From Actinomadura sp. HBU206391 (GTDB lineage: Bacteria > Actinomycetota > Actinomycetes > Streptosporangiales > Streptosporangiaceae), in NCBI RefSeq assembly GCF_014323665.1, contig NZ_JABVEB010000003.1, forward strand, positions 62,001 to 126,000: 64,000 nt of DNA, read 5' to 3'. Positions 17,322-25,579 of the stretch are shown here, piece after piece. Made by a program: the position numbers and the translations under genes. The notes below the pieces were generated by a model. The model saw nothing but the letters and a program-made list of their open reading frames with translations, had not been told where the DNA came from and did not search any database. Every line of letters begins with the position of its first letter. Position 1 is the first letter of the stretch.

Positions 17322-18209
17322 TCAGGCGGAGAGCACGATCTCGTGACGGCTGGCGGTCTCTCGCACGTAACGGCCGTAGGCGGTGCCCGGCATCTCCTCA
17401 CCGAGCCGGTGGCACTGCTCCGCGGTGATGAACCCCTTGTGCAGTGCGACCTCTTCGACACAGGCGATCCGCTCGCCCTGCCACTGTTCCACCAGCTGGA
17501 CGTACTGGCTGGCGTGCAGCAGGGACTCATGCGTGCCCATGTCGACCCAGACGATGCCCCGGCCCAGCTCGGTAAGCCGGGCACGCCCCTGGGCCAGATA
17601 CGCCCTGTTGACATCGGTGATCTCCAGCTCGCCGCGGGCGGACGGCGAGACGTTCTTGGCGATCCCCACGACGTCGCTGTCGTACATGTACAGGCCGGTG
17701 ACGGCGAGATCGGAACGAGGCCGTGCCGGTTTCTCCTCCAGGGAGAGCAGCCGTTCGGCATCGTCCAGCTCTCCGACGGCATAGCGTTCGGGGGCCTTCA
17801 CGCGGTAGCCGAAGAGCGCACATCCATCGAGTTCGCGCACGCTGTCGTCAAGGATCTTGGCGAACTGCGGGCCGTGGAAGATGTTGTCTCCGAGCACCAG
17901 CGCGACCTGGTCGTCGCCGATGAAGTCGGCCCCGATGATCAGCGCCTCGGCGATCCCCTTGGGCTCGTGCTGAATGGCGTACTCGATGCGCAGGCCCACC
18001 CGGGTACCGTCCCCGAGCATGTTCCGGAACATCTCCGAATGGGTGGGCGTGGAGATCAACAGGATCTCCCGTACGCCGGCCAGCATCAGCACGGAGAGCG
18101 GGTAGTAGATCATCGGCTTGTCGTAGACGGGCAGGAGCTGCTTCGACAGGGCACCGGTGAGCGGCCGGAGCCGCGTCCCGCTGCCGCCGGCGAGAATGAT
18201 TCCCTTCAT
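17322..18209 (-). CDS. rmlA: Glucose-1-phosphate thymidylyltransferase
   Basis: The 295-residue protein begins [20 protein letters not shown], the nucleotidyltransferase signature, with LGDNIFHG and VTGLYMYDSDV following as in RmlA. It makes dTDP-glucose from dTTP and glucose-1-phosphate, the first step of deoxysugar synthesis. Its ATG overlaps the preceding epimerase stop as ATGA. It appears to be a pathway-dedicated copy. Confidence 0.96.
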   Translation of the reverse strand: MKGIILAGGSGTRLRPLTGALSKQLLPVYDKPMIYYPLSVLMLAGVREILLISTPTHSEMFRNMLGDGTRVGLRIEYAIQHEPKGIAEALIIGADFIGDDQVALVLGDNIFHGPQFAKILDDSVRELDGCALFGYRVKAPERYAVGELDDAERLLSLEEKPARPRSDLAVTGLYMYDSDVVGIAKNVSPSARGELEITDVNRAYLAQGRARLTELGRGIVWVDMGTHESLLHASQYVQLVEQWQGERIACVEEVALHKGFITAEQCHRLGEEMPGTAYGRYVRETASRHEIVLSA

Positions 18210-18808
18210 CGTCCGCCCTCTCGCCGCTCGATCCCCAGGCTGTGCGCGTACTCCGGGAGGAGCCCGCGCTCGCGTGCCTCGGACAGGGCCATGGCGGCGC
18301 GGTCCCGTTCGGAGATGACGTGGTCGATGTCCGTGGGAATCGGCAGGGCCAATTCGGGGTCGAACACCGAGATCGCGAGCTCGTTCGCCGGGACATAGCC
18401 GCTGGTGATCATGTACGACATCACCGTGTCGTCCTCGAGAGCCACGAAGGCGTGGCCCACCCCGACCGGGAAGTACATGGCGCAGAAGGTCAACTGGTCC
18501 ATCAGCACCACGTCCGACAGGCCGAAGGTGGGCGACCCGACTCTGATGTCCACAACGATGTCCAGCGCCGAGCCACGGGGGCAGTAGACGTACTTCGCGC
18601 AACCGGGCGGTGTCCTGGTGTAGTGCACCCCGCGCACCACTCCCCGGCGGGACATGCTGTGGTTGGTCTGGGCGATGGGGAAGGTTCCTTCGGCCGCTTC
18701 GGCGAACGCGGAGCCCTGGAACGGAGAGACGAACAGTCCGCGCTCATCCGGATAGGAAATGGGGGTGAATTCCAGGGCACCCTCCACCACGAGTTTGCGC
18801 GCTTTCAT
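18206..18808 (-). CDS. dTDP-4-keto-6-deoxyhexose 3,5- or 5-epimerase (RmlC-like)
   Basis: The 200-residue cupin-type epimerase contains [29 protein letters not shown] (with the catalytic His) and [15 protein letters not shown]. It overlaps both neighbours by ATGA. In aminosugar pathways such as daunosamine, the homologous enzyme epimerises C5 to give the L-series. An L-configured 3-amino-2,3,6-trideoxyhexose is therefore expected. Confidence 0.93.
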   Translation of the reverse strand: MKARKLVVEGALEFTPISYPDERGLFVSPFQGSAFAEAAEGTFPIAQTNHSMSRRGVVRGVHYTRTPPGCAKYVYCPRGSALDIVVDIRVGSPTFGLSDVVLMDQLTFCAMYFPVGVGHAFVALEDDTVMSYMITSGYVPANELAISVFDPELALPIPTDIDHVISERDRAAMALSEARERGLLPEYAHSLGIERREGGR

Positions 18809-19968
18809 GAGGGGTCCCTTACAGAGGGTAGGCGGCTGAGAGCCGGAGCATGACGTGGTGACAGCGTCGCCAGTACCTCGCGTACGGCGACGATGACCTT
18901 GTCCTGGAGGCCGGCGGGAAGAGAGGGGTACATCGGCAGCGAGAAGATCTCGCCGGCCAGCCGCTCCGTGACCGGCAGCGATCCCTCGGAGTAGCCGTAG
19001 CGGGCGAACCCGGTCATGGTGTGGACCGGCCACGGATAGCTGATGTTCAGGTGGATGTCGTAGGCCTTGAGCCGCTCGATGATGTCGTCCCGCCGGGGGT
19101 GGCGCACCACATAGACGTAGTACACGTGGTCATTGCCGGGGTTCACCCGCGGAAGCAGCAGGTCGGTGTCGCCCAGGCCCTCGGCGTAGCGGCGCGCCAC
19201 CTCACGACGATCCGCCACATAGGTGTCGAGCCGGGTGAGCTTGCGGCGCAGGATCTCTGCCTGAACCTCGTCGAGGCGGCTGTTGTGCGCGGGGGTCTGG
19301 ACCGTGTAGTAGGTCTTCTCCATGCCGTAGTACCGGAGCCTGCGCAGGTCTTCGGCCACCCCCTTCCGGGAGGTGAGCACCGCGCCGCCGTCGCCATACG
19401 CGCCGAGGACCTTGGTGGGATAGAACGAGAAGGCCGCCGCGTCACCGGTGATGCCGGCCGGCCGGCCGTTCTGGCGGGCGCCGTGTGCCTGTGCGCAGTC
19501 CTCCAGGAGGACGAGACCGTGACGGTCGGCGAGGTCCCGCAGCGGGGCCAGGTCTGCACACTGACCGTAGAGATGCACCGGCAGCAGGCACCGGGTGCGG
19601 CCGGTGACGGCCGACGCGACCTGCTCCACGTCCATGAGGTGGTCATCCGCCCGTACGTCGACGAAGACGGGAGTGGCGCCGGTGGCATCGATGGCGACCA
19701 CCGTGGGCGCGGCGGTGTTCGAGACGGTGATCACCTCGTCGCCCGGCCCGACACCCAGGGCCTGGAGGGCGAGCTTGATCGCGTTGGTGCCGTTGTCGAC
19801 GCTGACGCAGTGGCCGGCGCCATGGTAGGCCGCGAACTCCTCCTCGAATCCCCGGACGCTCTCTCCGAGCACCAGCCGACCGGAACTGAAGACCTTGTCG
19901 ACGGCGCCCAGGATCTCCTCGCGCTCGTTCTCGTATTCAGGCAGGTAATCCCACACGTAAGTGGCCAC
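18805..19968 (-). CDS. NDP-hexose 3-aminotransferase (DegT/DnrJ/EryC1 family)
   Basis: The 387-residue PLP enzyme has [13 protein letters not shown] (59-71), [10 protein letters not shown] (155-164) and the Schiff-base Lys186 in [15 protein letters not shown]. In the presence of a 2,3-dehydratase, family members of the DnmJ/EvaB type install the amino group at C3 of the 3-keto intermediate. Its stop overlaps the epimerase start. The C-terminal 20 residues are an unconserved tail. C3 regiochemistry is inferred from pathway logic. Confidence 0.94.
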   Translation of the reverse strand: MATYVWDYLPEYENEREEILGAVDKVFSSGRLVLGESVRGFEEEFAAYHGAGHCVSVDNGTNAIKLALQALGVGPGDEVITVSNTAAPTVVAIDATGATPVFVDVRADDHLMDVEQVASAVTGRTRCLLPVHLYGQCADLAPLRDLADRHGLVLLEDCAQAHGARQNGRPAGITGDAAAFSFYPTKVLGAYGDGGAVLTSRKGVAEDLRRLRYYGMEKTYYTVQTPAHNSRLDEVQAEILRRKLTRLDTYVADRREVARRYAEGLGDTDLLLPRVNPGNDHVYYVYVVRHPRRDDIIERLKAYDIHLNISYPWPVHTMTGFARYGYSEGSLPVTERLAGEIFSLPMYPSLPAGLQDKVIVAVREVLATLSPRHAPALSRLPSVRDPS

Positions 19969-20046
19969 GCTGTCCCTTCCCTGACTCTCGTTCCGTGAAG
20001 GACGGAAGACGCGAGAACTCCCGCCAGAGGCTCAGGCCGTGAGTAC

Positions 20047-21039
20047 TCACGTGCCGGCCAGGGCCGCCACGGTGCGGTCCAGCCCCTCGCGCAGCGGCAC
20101 GAGAGGACGCCACCCGGTCACGGACCGGAATGGCGCTGAATCGATGGTCACGCTGCGGAAATCCGTCTCCGGAGCATCAGAGGGCGGTTCGACCGAGGTG
20201 ACGGGAACGGGTGCCGTCCCGGTACGGTCGGCCACGGATCGCGCGACCATGCGGAAAACATCACCGAGGGCGTCACCGCGGCCCGCGCCGAGCAGCCAGT
20301 GGTTGCCGACAAGCCCGTCCGGATGGTCCAGTGCGACCGCGAACGCGGCCGCCACGTCGGCGATGTGCACCAGGTCGCGCCGAACTGTTCCGTCGTGCCA
20401 CATGGTGATCGGCTCGCCCGCGAGCGCTCTGCGCACCATCGCCGCGACGACACCGCGATCCGCGGTGCCCGGGGTCGCGCCCTCGCCGAACACCGTTGGC
20501 AGGCGGAGACTGACGCCGCGCACCCAGCCGGCCTCAGTGGCGTCCTTGAGTACGCGTTCGGCGGCCGTCTTCTGCCGGTCGTAGACGGTCGCGGGCCGGT
20601 CGGTCTCCGTGCCGTCAAGCGGTTCGCGGGGCGGCACTCCGACCTGGGAGGCGGCGCCACCGTACACCACGATCGGGGGCGCGCCCGCGGCTCCGCGGAC
20701 CGGCCGCAGCACTTCCACCAGATCGCGCATCACTCCCACGTTGACGCGTTCCCCGCCCGGCTGGTCCGCGGCCCGCCAGCCGCCCTCGCAGAGAAGCAGA
20801 TGGACGACGGCATCCGAGCCATGGACCGCGGCGGCGAGGGCGTCCCGGTCCATGAGGTCCGCGGTCACCACCTCGGTGTCGGCGAGTGCACCGATGGGTC
20901 GCGCGGCGGGCCGCCGAGCCACCGCGCGCAGCCGTACCTCCCGGCGAGCCAACCGCGTCATCACCGCCGAGCCGATGAAGCCGGTGGCGCCCAGCACTGT
21001 GATCAAGGGTCTGGCCCCGTTGCGCGTACCTGTCGTCAC
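20047..21039 (-). CDS. NDP-hexose 4-ketoreductase
   Basis: The 330-residue extended SDR has TVLGATGFIGSAV (Rossmann loop), a YDRQKTAAER motif carrying the Tyr-x-x-x-Lys pair, and a substrate-binding C terminus. It resembles DnmV/EvaE-type reductases that reduce the C4 keto group as the last step of deoxysugar biosynthesis. The GTG start at 21039 overlaps the 2,3-dehydratase stop as GTGA, which fixes the start. Confidence 0.9.
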   Translation of the reverse strand: MTTGTRNGARPLITVLGATGFIGSAVMTRLARREVRLRAVARRPAARPIGALADTEVVTADLMDRDALAAAVHGSDAVVHLLLCEGGWRAADQPGGERVNVGVMRDLVEVLRPVRGAAGAPPIVVYGGAASQVGVPPREPLDGTETDRPATVYDRQKTAAERVLKDATEAGWVRGVSLRLPTVFGEGATPGTADRGVVAAMVRRALAGEPITMWHDGTVRRDLVHIADVAAAFAVALDHPDGLVGNHWLLGAGRGDALGDVFRMVARSVADRTGTAPVPVTSVEPPSDAPETDFRSVTIDSAPFRSVTGWRPLVPLREGLDRTVAALAGT

Positions 21040-22478
21040 GGCGATCGGTCTCCCTGTCCCGCTGCTGCGCCCGGCGCCGGATCGGCGAGCAGGCTGAAGA
21101 GGCACGCGACCAGGCTGCGCGCCTGCACGTTGACGTAGTGGCAGTGCCGCAGCAGCTCGGTGAGCTGATGAACGGCCATCCAGCGGTAGTCGGGGTGGGC
21201 GTGGACGGTGTCGGTCTCGACGATCAAGTGGCGATTGCTGATCCGGTAGAAGCGCCCGCCCTCGTCCGAGAGCATGGTGTCGAAGCGGATGTCCTCGGGA
21301 TCGGCGAGCCGCACCTCGTCGAGGAAGGCCGGGCGGGCGGCCGACGGCAGATGGGCATAGTTTCCGGGGGTGCATTGCACGGTGGGCGCGAGCTCGGCGA
21401 CGTCGACGAGGCCCGGCTCCACCCGCAGGTGCATCAGGGCGTGCAGTACCCCGTCGATCCGGGTGACCAGGAGGGCGATCAGCCCGTCCTCGCTGGTCGC
21501 GAGCATCGGCTGGGTCCAGCGGCCCACCTCGCGGCCGGCCGACTCCACCCGCATCCCGATGGTCTCGAAGAAGTCGCCGGTCTCATGCCGGATGCTCTCG
21601 GCGCTCCGACACCATCCGGTCAGCGCACGCAGCGGGACCGGTTCGACGATCACCTCGGTGCGGCTGCGCACCTCTGTGATCCAGGAATGGATCTCGCGGT
21701 CCCCGTGGTGGCTGCCGCCGGCCGGATCACAGGATCTCAGCAGCGCGGCGGTGAAGGTGTCGCCGTACCCGGGATGCCGCTCGCGCAGCACCCCGACGGT
21801 CAAGGACAGGCAGGAGAGAACGGTGCGGGTGTCCATGTTGACCAGATCGTGGCAGCGCAGCAGCCGCAACACCTGACCGACGGTCAGCCACTGGAAGCCG
21901 TCCTGCGCCGGGATTTCGTCGGTCGTCGAGACGATCATGTTCCGGTTGCGTTTGCGCAGAAACCATGAACCCTGTTCGGACTGGCGGACATCGACGAGCA
22001 CTCGGTGTGCGGGCGCGTCGCGGAAGTACTCCAGATATGGCACGGACTTCCCGCCGTGTGCGCCGGTGTAATTGCTGCGGGTCGCCTGCACACTCGGAGA
22101 TATCTGCAGGCCGTCGCGGTTCCCCGGCTCGGCCTTCAGCTGCATGAGGAAGTGCGTTACTCCGTTGATCTCCTTGGCCAGGATCCCGAGTATTCCGGTA
22201 TCCGGTTGATTGATGATCGGCTGGCACCAGCCGGAGACCGGCGCATCGGAGACGCTCACCCGCAGGCCCATGACCGAGAAGAACTTTCCGCTGCGATGCC
22301 GCAGCCAGCCGGTGTCGGGATCGCTGTACCAATGATCCAGGCTCTCCAGCGGGATGCGTTCCGCATGGGTGTAGATACGGCTCTTGACATCCTCGAGATT
22401 GCGATGAAATTCCGCCGGCTCGATCTCATTCCCTGCCGCAAGCACGGATTCTGTGATGTTCGACGCTGTCGTCACCAT
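21036..22478 (-). CDS. NDP-4-keto-6-deoxyhexose 2,3-dehydratase
   Basis: The 480-residue protein consists of two homologous halves, as is typical of the hexose 2,3-dehydratase family. WCQPIINQPDTGILGILAKE in the first half parallels WTQPMLATSEDGLIALLVTR in the second, and QISPSVQATRSNY parallels ELAPTVQCTPGNY. It removes water across C2-C3, committing the sugar to the 2-deoxy series. With the aminotransferase this gives a 3-amino-2,3,6-trideoxyhexose. Confidence 0.96.
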   Translation of the reverse strand: MVTTASNITESVLAAGNEIEPAEFHRNLEDVKSRIYTHAERIPLESLDHWYSDPDTGWLRHRSGKFFSVMGLRVSVSDAPVSGWCQPIINQPDTGILGILAKEINGVTHFLMQLKAEPGNRDGLQISPSVQATRSNYTGAHGGKSVPYLEYFRDAPAHRVLVDVRQSEQGSWFLRKRNRNMIVSTTDEIPAQDGFQWLTVGQVLRLLRCHDLVNMDTRTVLSCLSLTVGVLRERHPGYGDTFTAALLRSCDPAGGSHHGDREIHSWITEVRSRTEVIVEPVPLRALTGWCRSAESIRHETGDFFETIGMRVESAGREVGRWTQPMLATSEDGLIALLVTRIDGVLHALMHLRVEPGLVDVAELAPTVQCTPGNYAHLPSAARPAFLDEVRLADPEDIRFDTMLSDEGGRFYRISNRHLIVETDTVHAHPDYRWMAVHQLTELLRHCHYVNVQARSLVACLFSLLADPAPGAAAGQGDRSP

Positions 22479-22481
22479 GGG

Positions 22482-23159
22482 TCAGAGGTGCTGGGGGTCA
22501 AGGTCGTCGGGAGTCAGCCTCATGATGGGCAGAAGGCGCTTCGCCCTGTTCTGAAATTCACCGATGAAGGGGTACGCATCGGTGAAGCCCCGCCAGCAAC
22601 GGTCCCGCTCGTCCCCGTACAGCTCCTCCGCGGTGACCGCGATCTGCTCTCTGCCGATATCGATGGTCGCCTCGGGCTTTGCACTCAGGTTCAGATACCA
22701 CGCCGGGTGAGCGGCCTTGGGCCCCCCGGGCACGTCAAAGTGCCCGGGCACGGCGACCACGACGAAGCGGCCGCCATCGTACAGATAGGCCACAGGAGTG
22801 GTCCGTTCTTTCCCGGTCTTCCTGCCGAGCGTCGTGAGCAGCAGGGCGTTCAGGCTCCCGAATTTCCCGAGAACCCTTCCGTGTGATTTCCGATAGAGAA
22901 AGATGTTCATCCGAAGGAAGAACTTGTTGATCGAGTGCTGGATCTTCGTCGGCGGCTTTGAATAGAGGTAGACGTTCACCCGAACGAACGCTTTCATGAA
23001 CCTGCCGGCGTCCAGTTGCGGCTTTGTGGTGGACCACGAGGTCAGCATTCCCGTCTCGCGTATTTCCGGGTGCTGCGCCTCCGGGTGCTGCGCCTCCGGG
23101 TGCTGCGCCTCCGGGTGCTGCGGCTCCGGGTGCTGCGGCTCCGGCTTGGTCTGCGTCAT
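22482..23159 (-). CDS. DUF385 (Ddn-type) oxidoreductase with EPQHP repeat N terminus
   Basis: The 225-residue protein has a low-complexity N terminus (five 5-residue units of EAQHP type, about residues 7-31), then a conserved region with LLLTTLGRKTGKERTTPVAY and VPGHFDVPGGPKAAHPAWY, typical of DUF385 enzymes that use F420H2. It should be a redox tailoring enzyme acting on the polyketide. AGAGGGA lies 6 nt before ATG at 23159. It sits between the cupin and the 2,3-dehydratase genes with only a few nucleotides between, so it belongs to the core operon. Confidence 0.86.
   Translation of the reverse strand: MTQTKPEPQHPEPQHPEAQHPEAQHPEAQHPEIRETGMLTSWSTTKPQLDAGRFMKAFVRVNVYLYSKPPTKIQHSINKFFLRMNIFLYRKSHGRVLGKFGSLNALLLTTLGRKTGKERTTPVAYLYDGGRFVVVAVPGHFDVPGGPKAAHPAWYLNLSAKPEATIDIGREQIAVTAEELYGDERDRCWRGFTDAYPFIGEFQNRAKRLLPIMRLTPDDLDPQHL
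23066..23140 (-). repeat. Five 15-bp tandem repeats in the DUF385 gene
   Basis: Five consecutive units read CCGGGTGCTGCGCCT (three copies) and CCGGGTGCTGCGGCT (two copies) on the plus strand. They encode EAQHP or EPQHP units. Because the unit is 15 bp, unit number can change without a frameshift, so length polymorphism between strains is likely. Confidence 0.92.
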
Positions 23160-23161
23160 GG

Positions 23162-23686
23162 TCAATCCCTCTTCTGATCGAGATGGCTGGAGGCGCCGCC
23201 GGCAGGACCATCGTGCGGGTCGCTCTGCGGACGGAATGCGACGATGCGGTGGCGGGCGGCGAGCTCCCGCATGCGGTTCCACTCCGGAGGTGAGTCCTGA
23301 CTCATCAGCAGGCTCAGCTCTTCGAAGAACCTCTCGATGCCACCCGGGGTCACCATGCACAGCATCCGGCTCGGTCTGTGCCATGTGTTGAAGAACGAGT
23401 GACCCACCCCTCGGGGGCCGTACACGAGCACGCCCGAAGGAGCCTTGTGGACGTCGCCGTCAAGTCTGATCTCGAACTCGCCGTCGATGACGAACAGGGC
23501 CTCGTCCGTGTCCTCGTGAATATGGAACAGCGAGCCCTCACCCGGGGGAACGCACACTTCGTAGAACGAGTACAGGCCGCCGGTGTCTTCGGCGCGGAGC
23601 AGAAAGCGCGCGGCCTCCTCCCCGCCCCATGTGATCGGCTCGACGTCATCCAGGTGGACGACCTGCTCTGACCTCATCGTCGTCAT
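23162..23686 (-). CDS. Cupin-domain protein
   Basis: The 174-residue single-cupin protein shows motif 1 (FHIHEDTDEALFVIDGEFEI, metal ligands His, His and Glu) and motif 2 (VYGPRGVGHSFFN). Its homologues include quercetin-dioxygenase-like and polyketide-modifying cupins. A short helical C terminus ends in PHDGPAGGASSHLDQK. GAGGAAACGCC precedes ATG. It is next to the halogenase, so a dioxygenase, isomerase or cyclase step on the aromatic core is possible; the reaction is not known. Confidence 0.85.
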   Translation of the reverse strand: MTTMRSEQVVHLDDVEPITWGGEEAARFLLRAEDTGGLYSFYEVCVPPGEGSLFHIHEDTDEALFVIDGEFEIRLDGDVHKAPSGVLVYGPRGVGHSFFNTWHRPSRMLCMVTPGGIERFFEELSLLMSQDSPPEWNRMRELAARHRIVAFRPQSDPHDGPAGGASSHLDQKRD

Positions 23687-23757
23687 GGCGTTTCCTCATG
23701 GCCGGCTTTCCGAAATGCCGAATTGCTGTTCTGCGCGAACGTGACGGCTCTGGGCGG

Positions 23758-25452
23758 CTACAGCGCCTTCTTGCCTCGTAGTCCGGCTTTGACGACCCCG
23801 GTCAGCATTGCGCGTCCGAGTTCCCGCATCTCGGGCGGGGCGTGGCGAGTCGCCCAGTACATGAACTTGGCCATCATGAGCGTGGAGGGCAGGACGAAAC
23901 GGGTGTCTTCGGGGTCCTTCCAGCCGAAGACGGGGTTGACCAGGTCGCACTCGTTGAGCATCTTGAAGATGCTGTCGGCGGCGCTGTCCCCGTCGATCTC
24001 CCCGATCTCGTACTTCTCGCAGATCTCCGCGGTGGACTCGAGGATCTGCTTGAACTCCGAGCTCTCGGGCCACCAAAGGCCGGGATAAGGAGCGTTCTCC
24101 AGGTCTTTGAAGTGCTGCTCGTCCTGGTCCAGGGCGTAGTTCAACCGAGCCCGCGTCAGCCGCATCACCCCGGGTGTGAGGAACGCCGCCCACACGCGGA
24201 AGACCGCGTTCCACAGCCGGAAGTGCGAGAACGCGATGAATGAGCTGTTGACCAGGTCGTCGTTGTAGGCCAGCAGACCCCGTTCCAGCCTGTCGACGTA
24301 CTCGAACCGCTCGACGGAGAAGTCATCGTCCTTGAGCGCTTCGAGGAGCCGGCTGATGAGGGCGTAGGTGCCCTCGAAGGTGTTGGAAAGACCTCGCGAG
24401 AACAGTGGGTCGAGGAATCCGGCCGCATGCGACATCAGCGCCCAGCGATAGCCGATCGACTGCTTGGACGAATACTGGAGCCGGTCGGTCGACACCCACT
24501 CACGGACCCTTTTCGCGCCCACGAACTGCCGCTTCACGGAGGGGTACATGTCCAGGTAGTGGTTGAACTCCTCCTCGGGGGTCATGTCCGTCGGCTTGGG
24601 GTAGACGCGCTCGTCGAAGGTGAGACCGACACTGCACAGCGGGTTCTTCGAGTCCTTCGTGTTGTTGAACGGAATGATCCAGAACCAGCCGCGCTCGATC
24701 ATGTGGTGCAGGGTGCCGCCGTTCCATGGCGCAGGGGGACGGAGACTCTCCGGATGGTGGCAGACGTCGTCGAACGGCTTGATCCCGATGTAGTGCGTGA
24801 ACAGGGAGCGCGAGTGGTGCTTGAAGCGGGCCGGTTTCTCCCGCAGATCGAACTTCTCCGCGACCGGTGAGCGGAAGCCACTGGCATCGATCAGGAACCT
24901 CCCCCGGAACACCTCGCCGTTCTGGCCTGTGACCGTGACGCCGTCCTCGTCGAAGTCCAGGTCGGCCGCACGCCAGTTCTGCCGGGTGGTGCAGCCGTAC
25001 TTGGCGGCGACGTGGAAGTAGTAGGAGTCGGTGTCCTGGCGGAAGAGGTGACTGGCCTCGGTGAGGAGCTTCGGGATGACGAACATGGTCGCCTCGCGCG
25101 GGTCGGGCTCCTGGCCCGGATTCTGCTTGATGAAGCCGAAGCTCTGCTTCTTCCCGTGGAAGGGGCCGATATGGCGGGTGACGGCCTTCACGTCGAGCAG
25201 ATGACGGAGCTCGGGAACGTCGAACCGCACGGCCAGGATGTGCAACCACTCGATCAGTTGCGGGGTCATCGACTCACCGATCGCGAAGCGCGGATGCGAG
25301 CCGGCGTCGACGAGCACCACCTTGGCGCCCTGACGAGCCAGGATCGCGCCGCTCACCGAACCCGCCAGACCGGAGCCCAAGATCACGACGTCGCACTGGT
25401 TCACCTTGCCGGAGCTCGTGGCTCCGTTCGTTGCCTTGACCCTGCTCGGCAT
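23758..25452 (-). CDS. FAD-dependent halogenase
   Basis: The 564-residue flavoprotein has the dinucleotide loop GSGLAGSVSGAILARQG near residue 27-43, GESMTP, and WFWIIP, which fits the halogenase signature W-x-W-x-I-P at about residues 256-261. The later FLDPLFSRGLSNTFEG segment is also characteristic. The C-terminal extension (about 150 residues) is as in CtcP- or CmlS-like enzymes rather than tryptophan halogenases. It should use reduced FAD, O2 and halide to halogenate the polyketide; the flavin reductase at 14051-14596 is the probable partner. I chose ATG 25452 because AAGGAG precedes it at 9 nt; an ATG 63 nt upstream lacks an RBS. Confidence 0.88.
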   Translation of the reverse strand: MPSRVKATNGATSSGKVNQCDVVILGSGLAGSVSGAILARQGAKVVLVDAGSHPRFAIGESMTPQLIEWLHILAVRFDVPELRHLLDVKAVTRHIGPFHGKKQSFGFIKQNPGQEPDPREATMFVIPKLLTEASHLFRQDTDSYYFHVAAKYGCTTRQNWRAADLDFDEDGVTVTGQNGEVFRGRFLIDASGFRSPVAEKFDLREKPARFKHHSRSLFTHYIGIKPFDDVCHHPESLRPPAPWNGGTLHHMIERGWFWIIPFNNTKDSKNPLCSVGLTFDERVYPKPTDMTPEEEFNHYLDMYPSVKRQFVGAKRVREWVSTDRLQYSSKQSIGYRWALMSHAAGFLDPLFSRGLSNTFEGTYALISRLLEALKDDDFSVERFEYVDRLERGLLAYNDDLVNSSFIAFSHFRLWNAVFRVWAAFLTPGVMRLTRARLNYALDQDEQHFKDLENAPYPGLWWPESSEFKQILESTAEICEKYEIGEIDGDSAADSIFKMLNECDLVNPVFGWKDPEDTRFVLPSTLMMAKFMYWATRHAPPEMRELGRAMLTGVVKAGLRGKKAL

Positions 25453-25579
25453 GAGCGCGCCCTCTCCTTGGAATGAAGGTGTTCGTATATCTCTTTGCGT
25501 ATTGATCTCTGTCATCCGGGCACCGCGATCGCGTACGTGTCGGACGGCGGATCCAGCAGTCGGCAGTGGGTGCCGCCCG

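Noticed and set aside
23066-23140. Possible CRISPR or regulatory repeat array
   Set aside because: Units are 15 bp, contiguous without spacers and in frame within a coding sequence.
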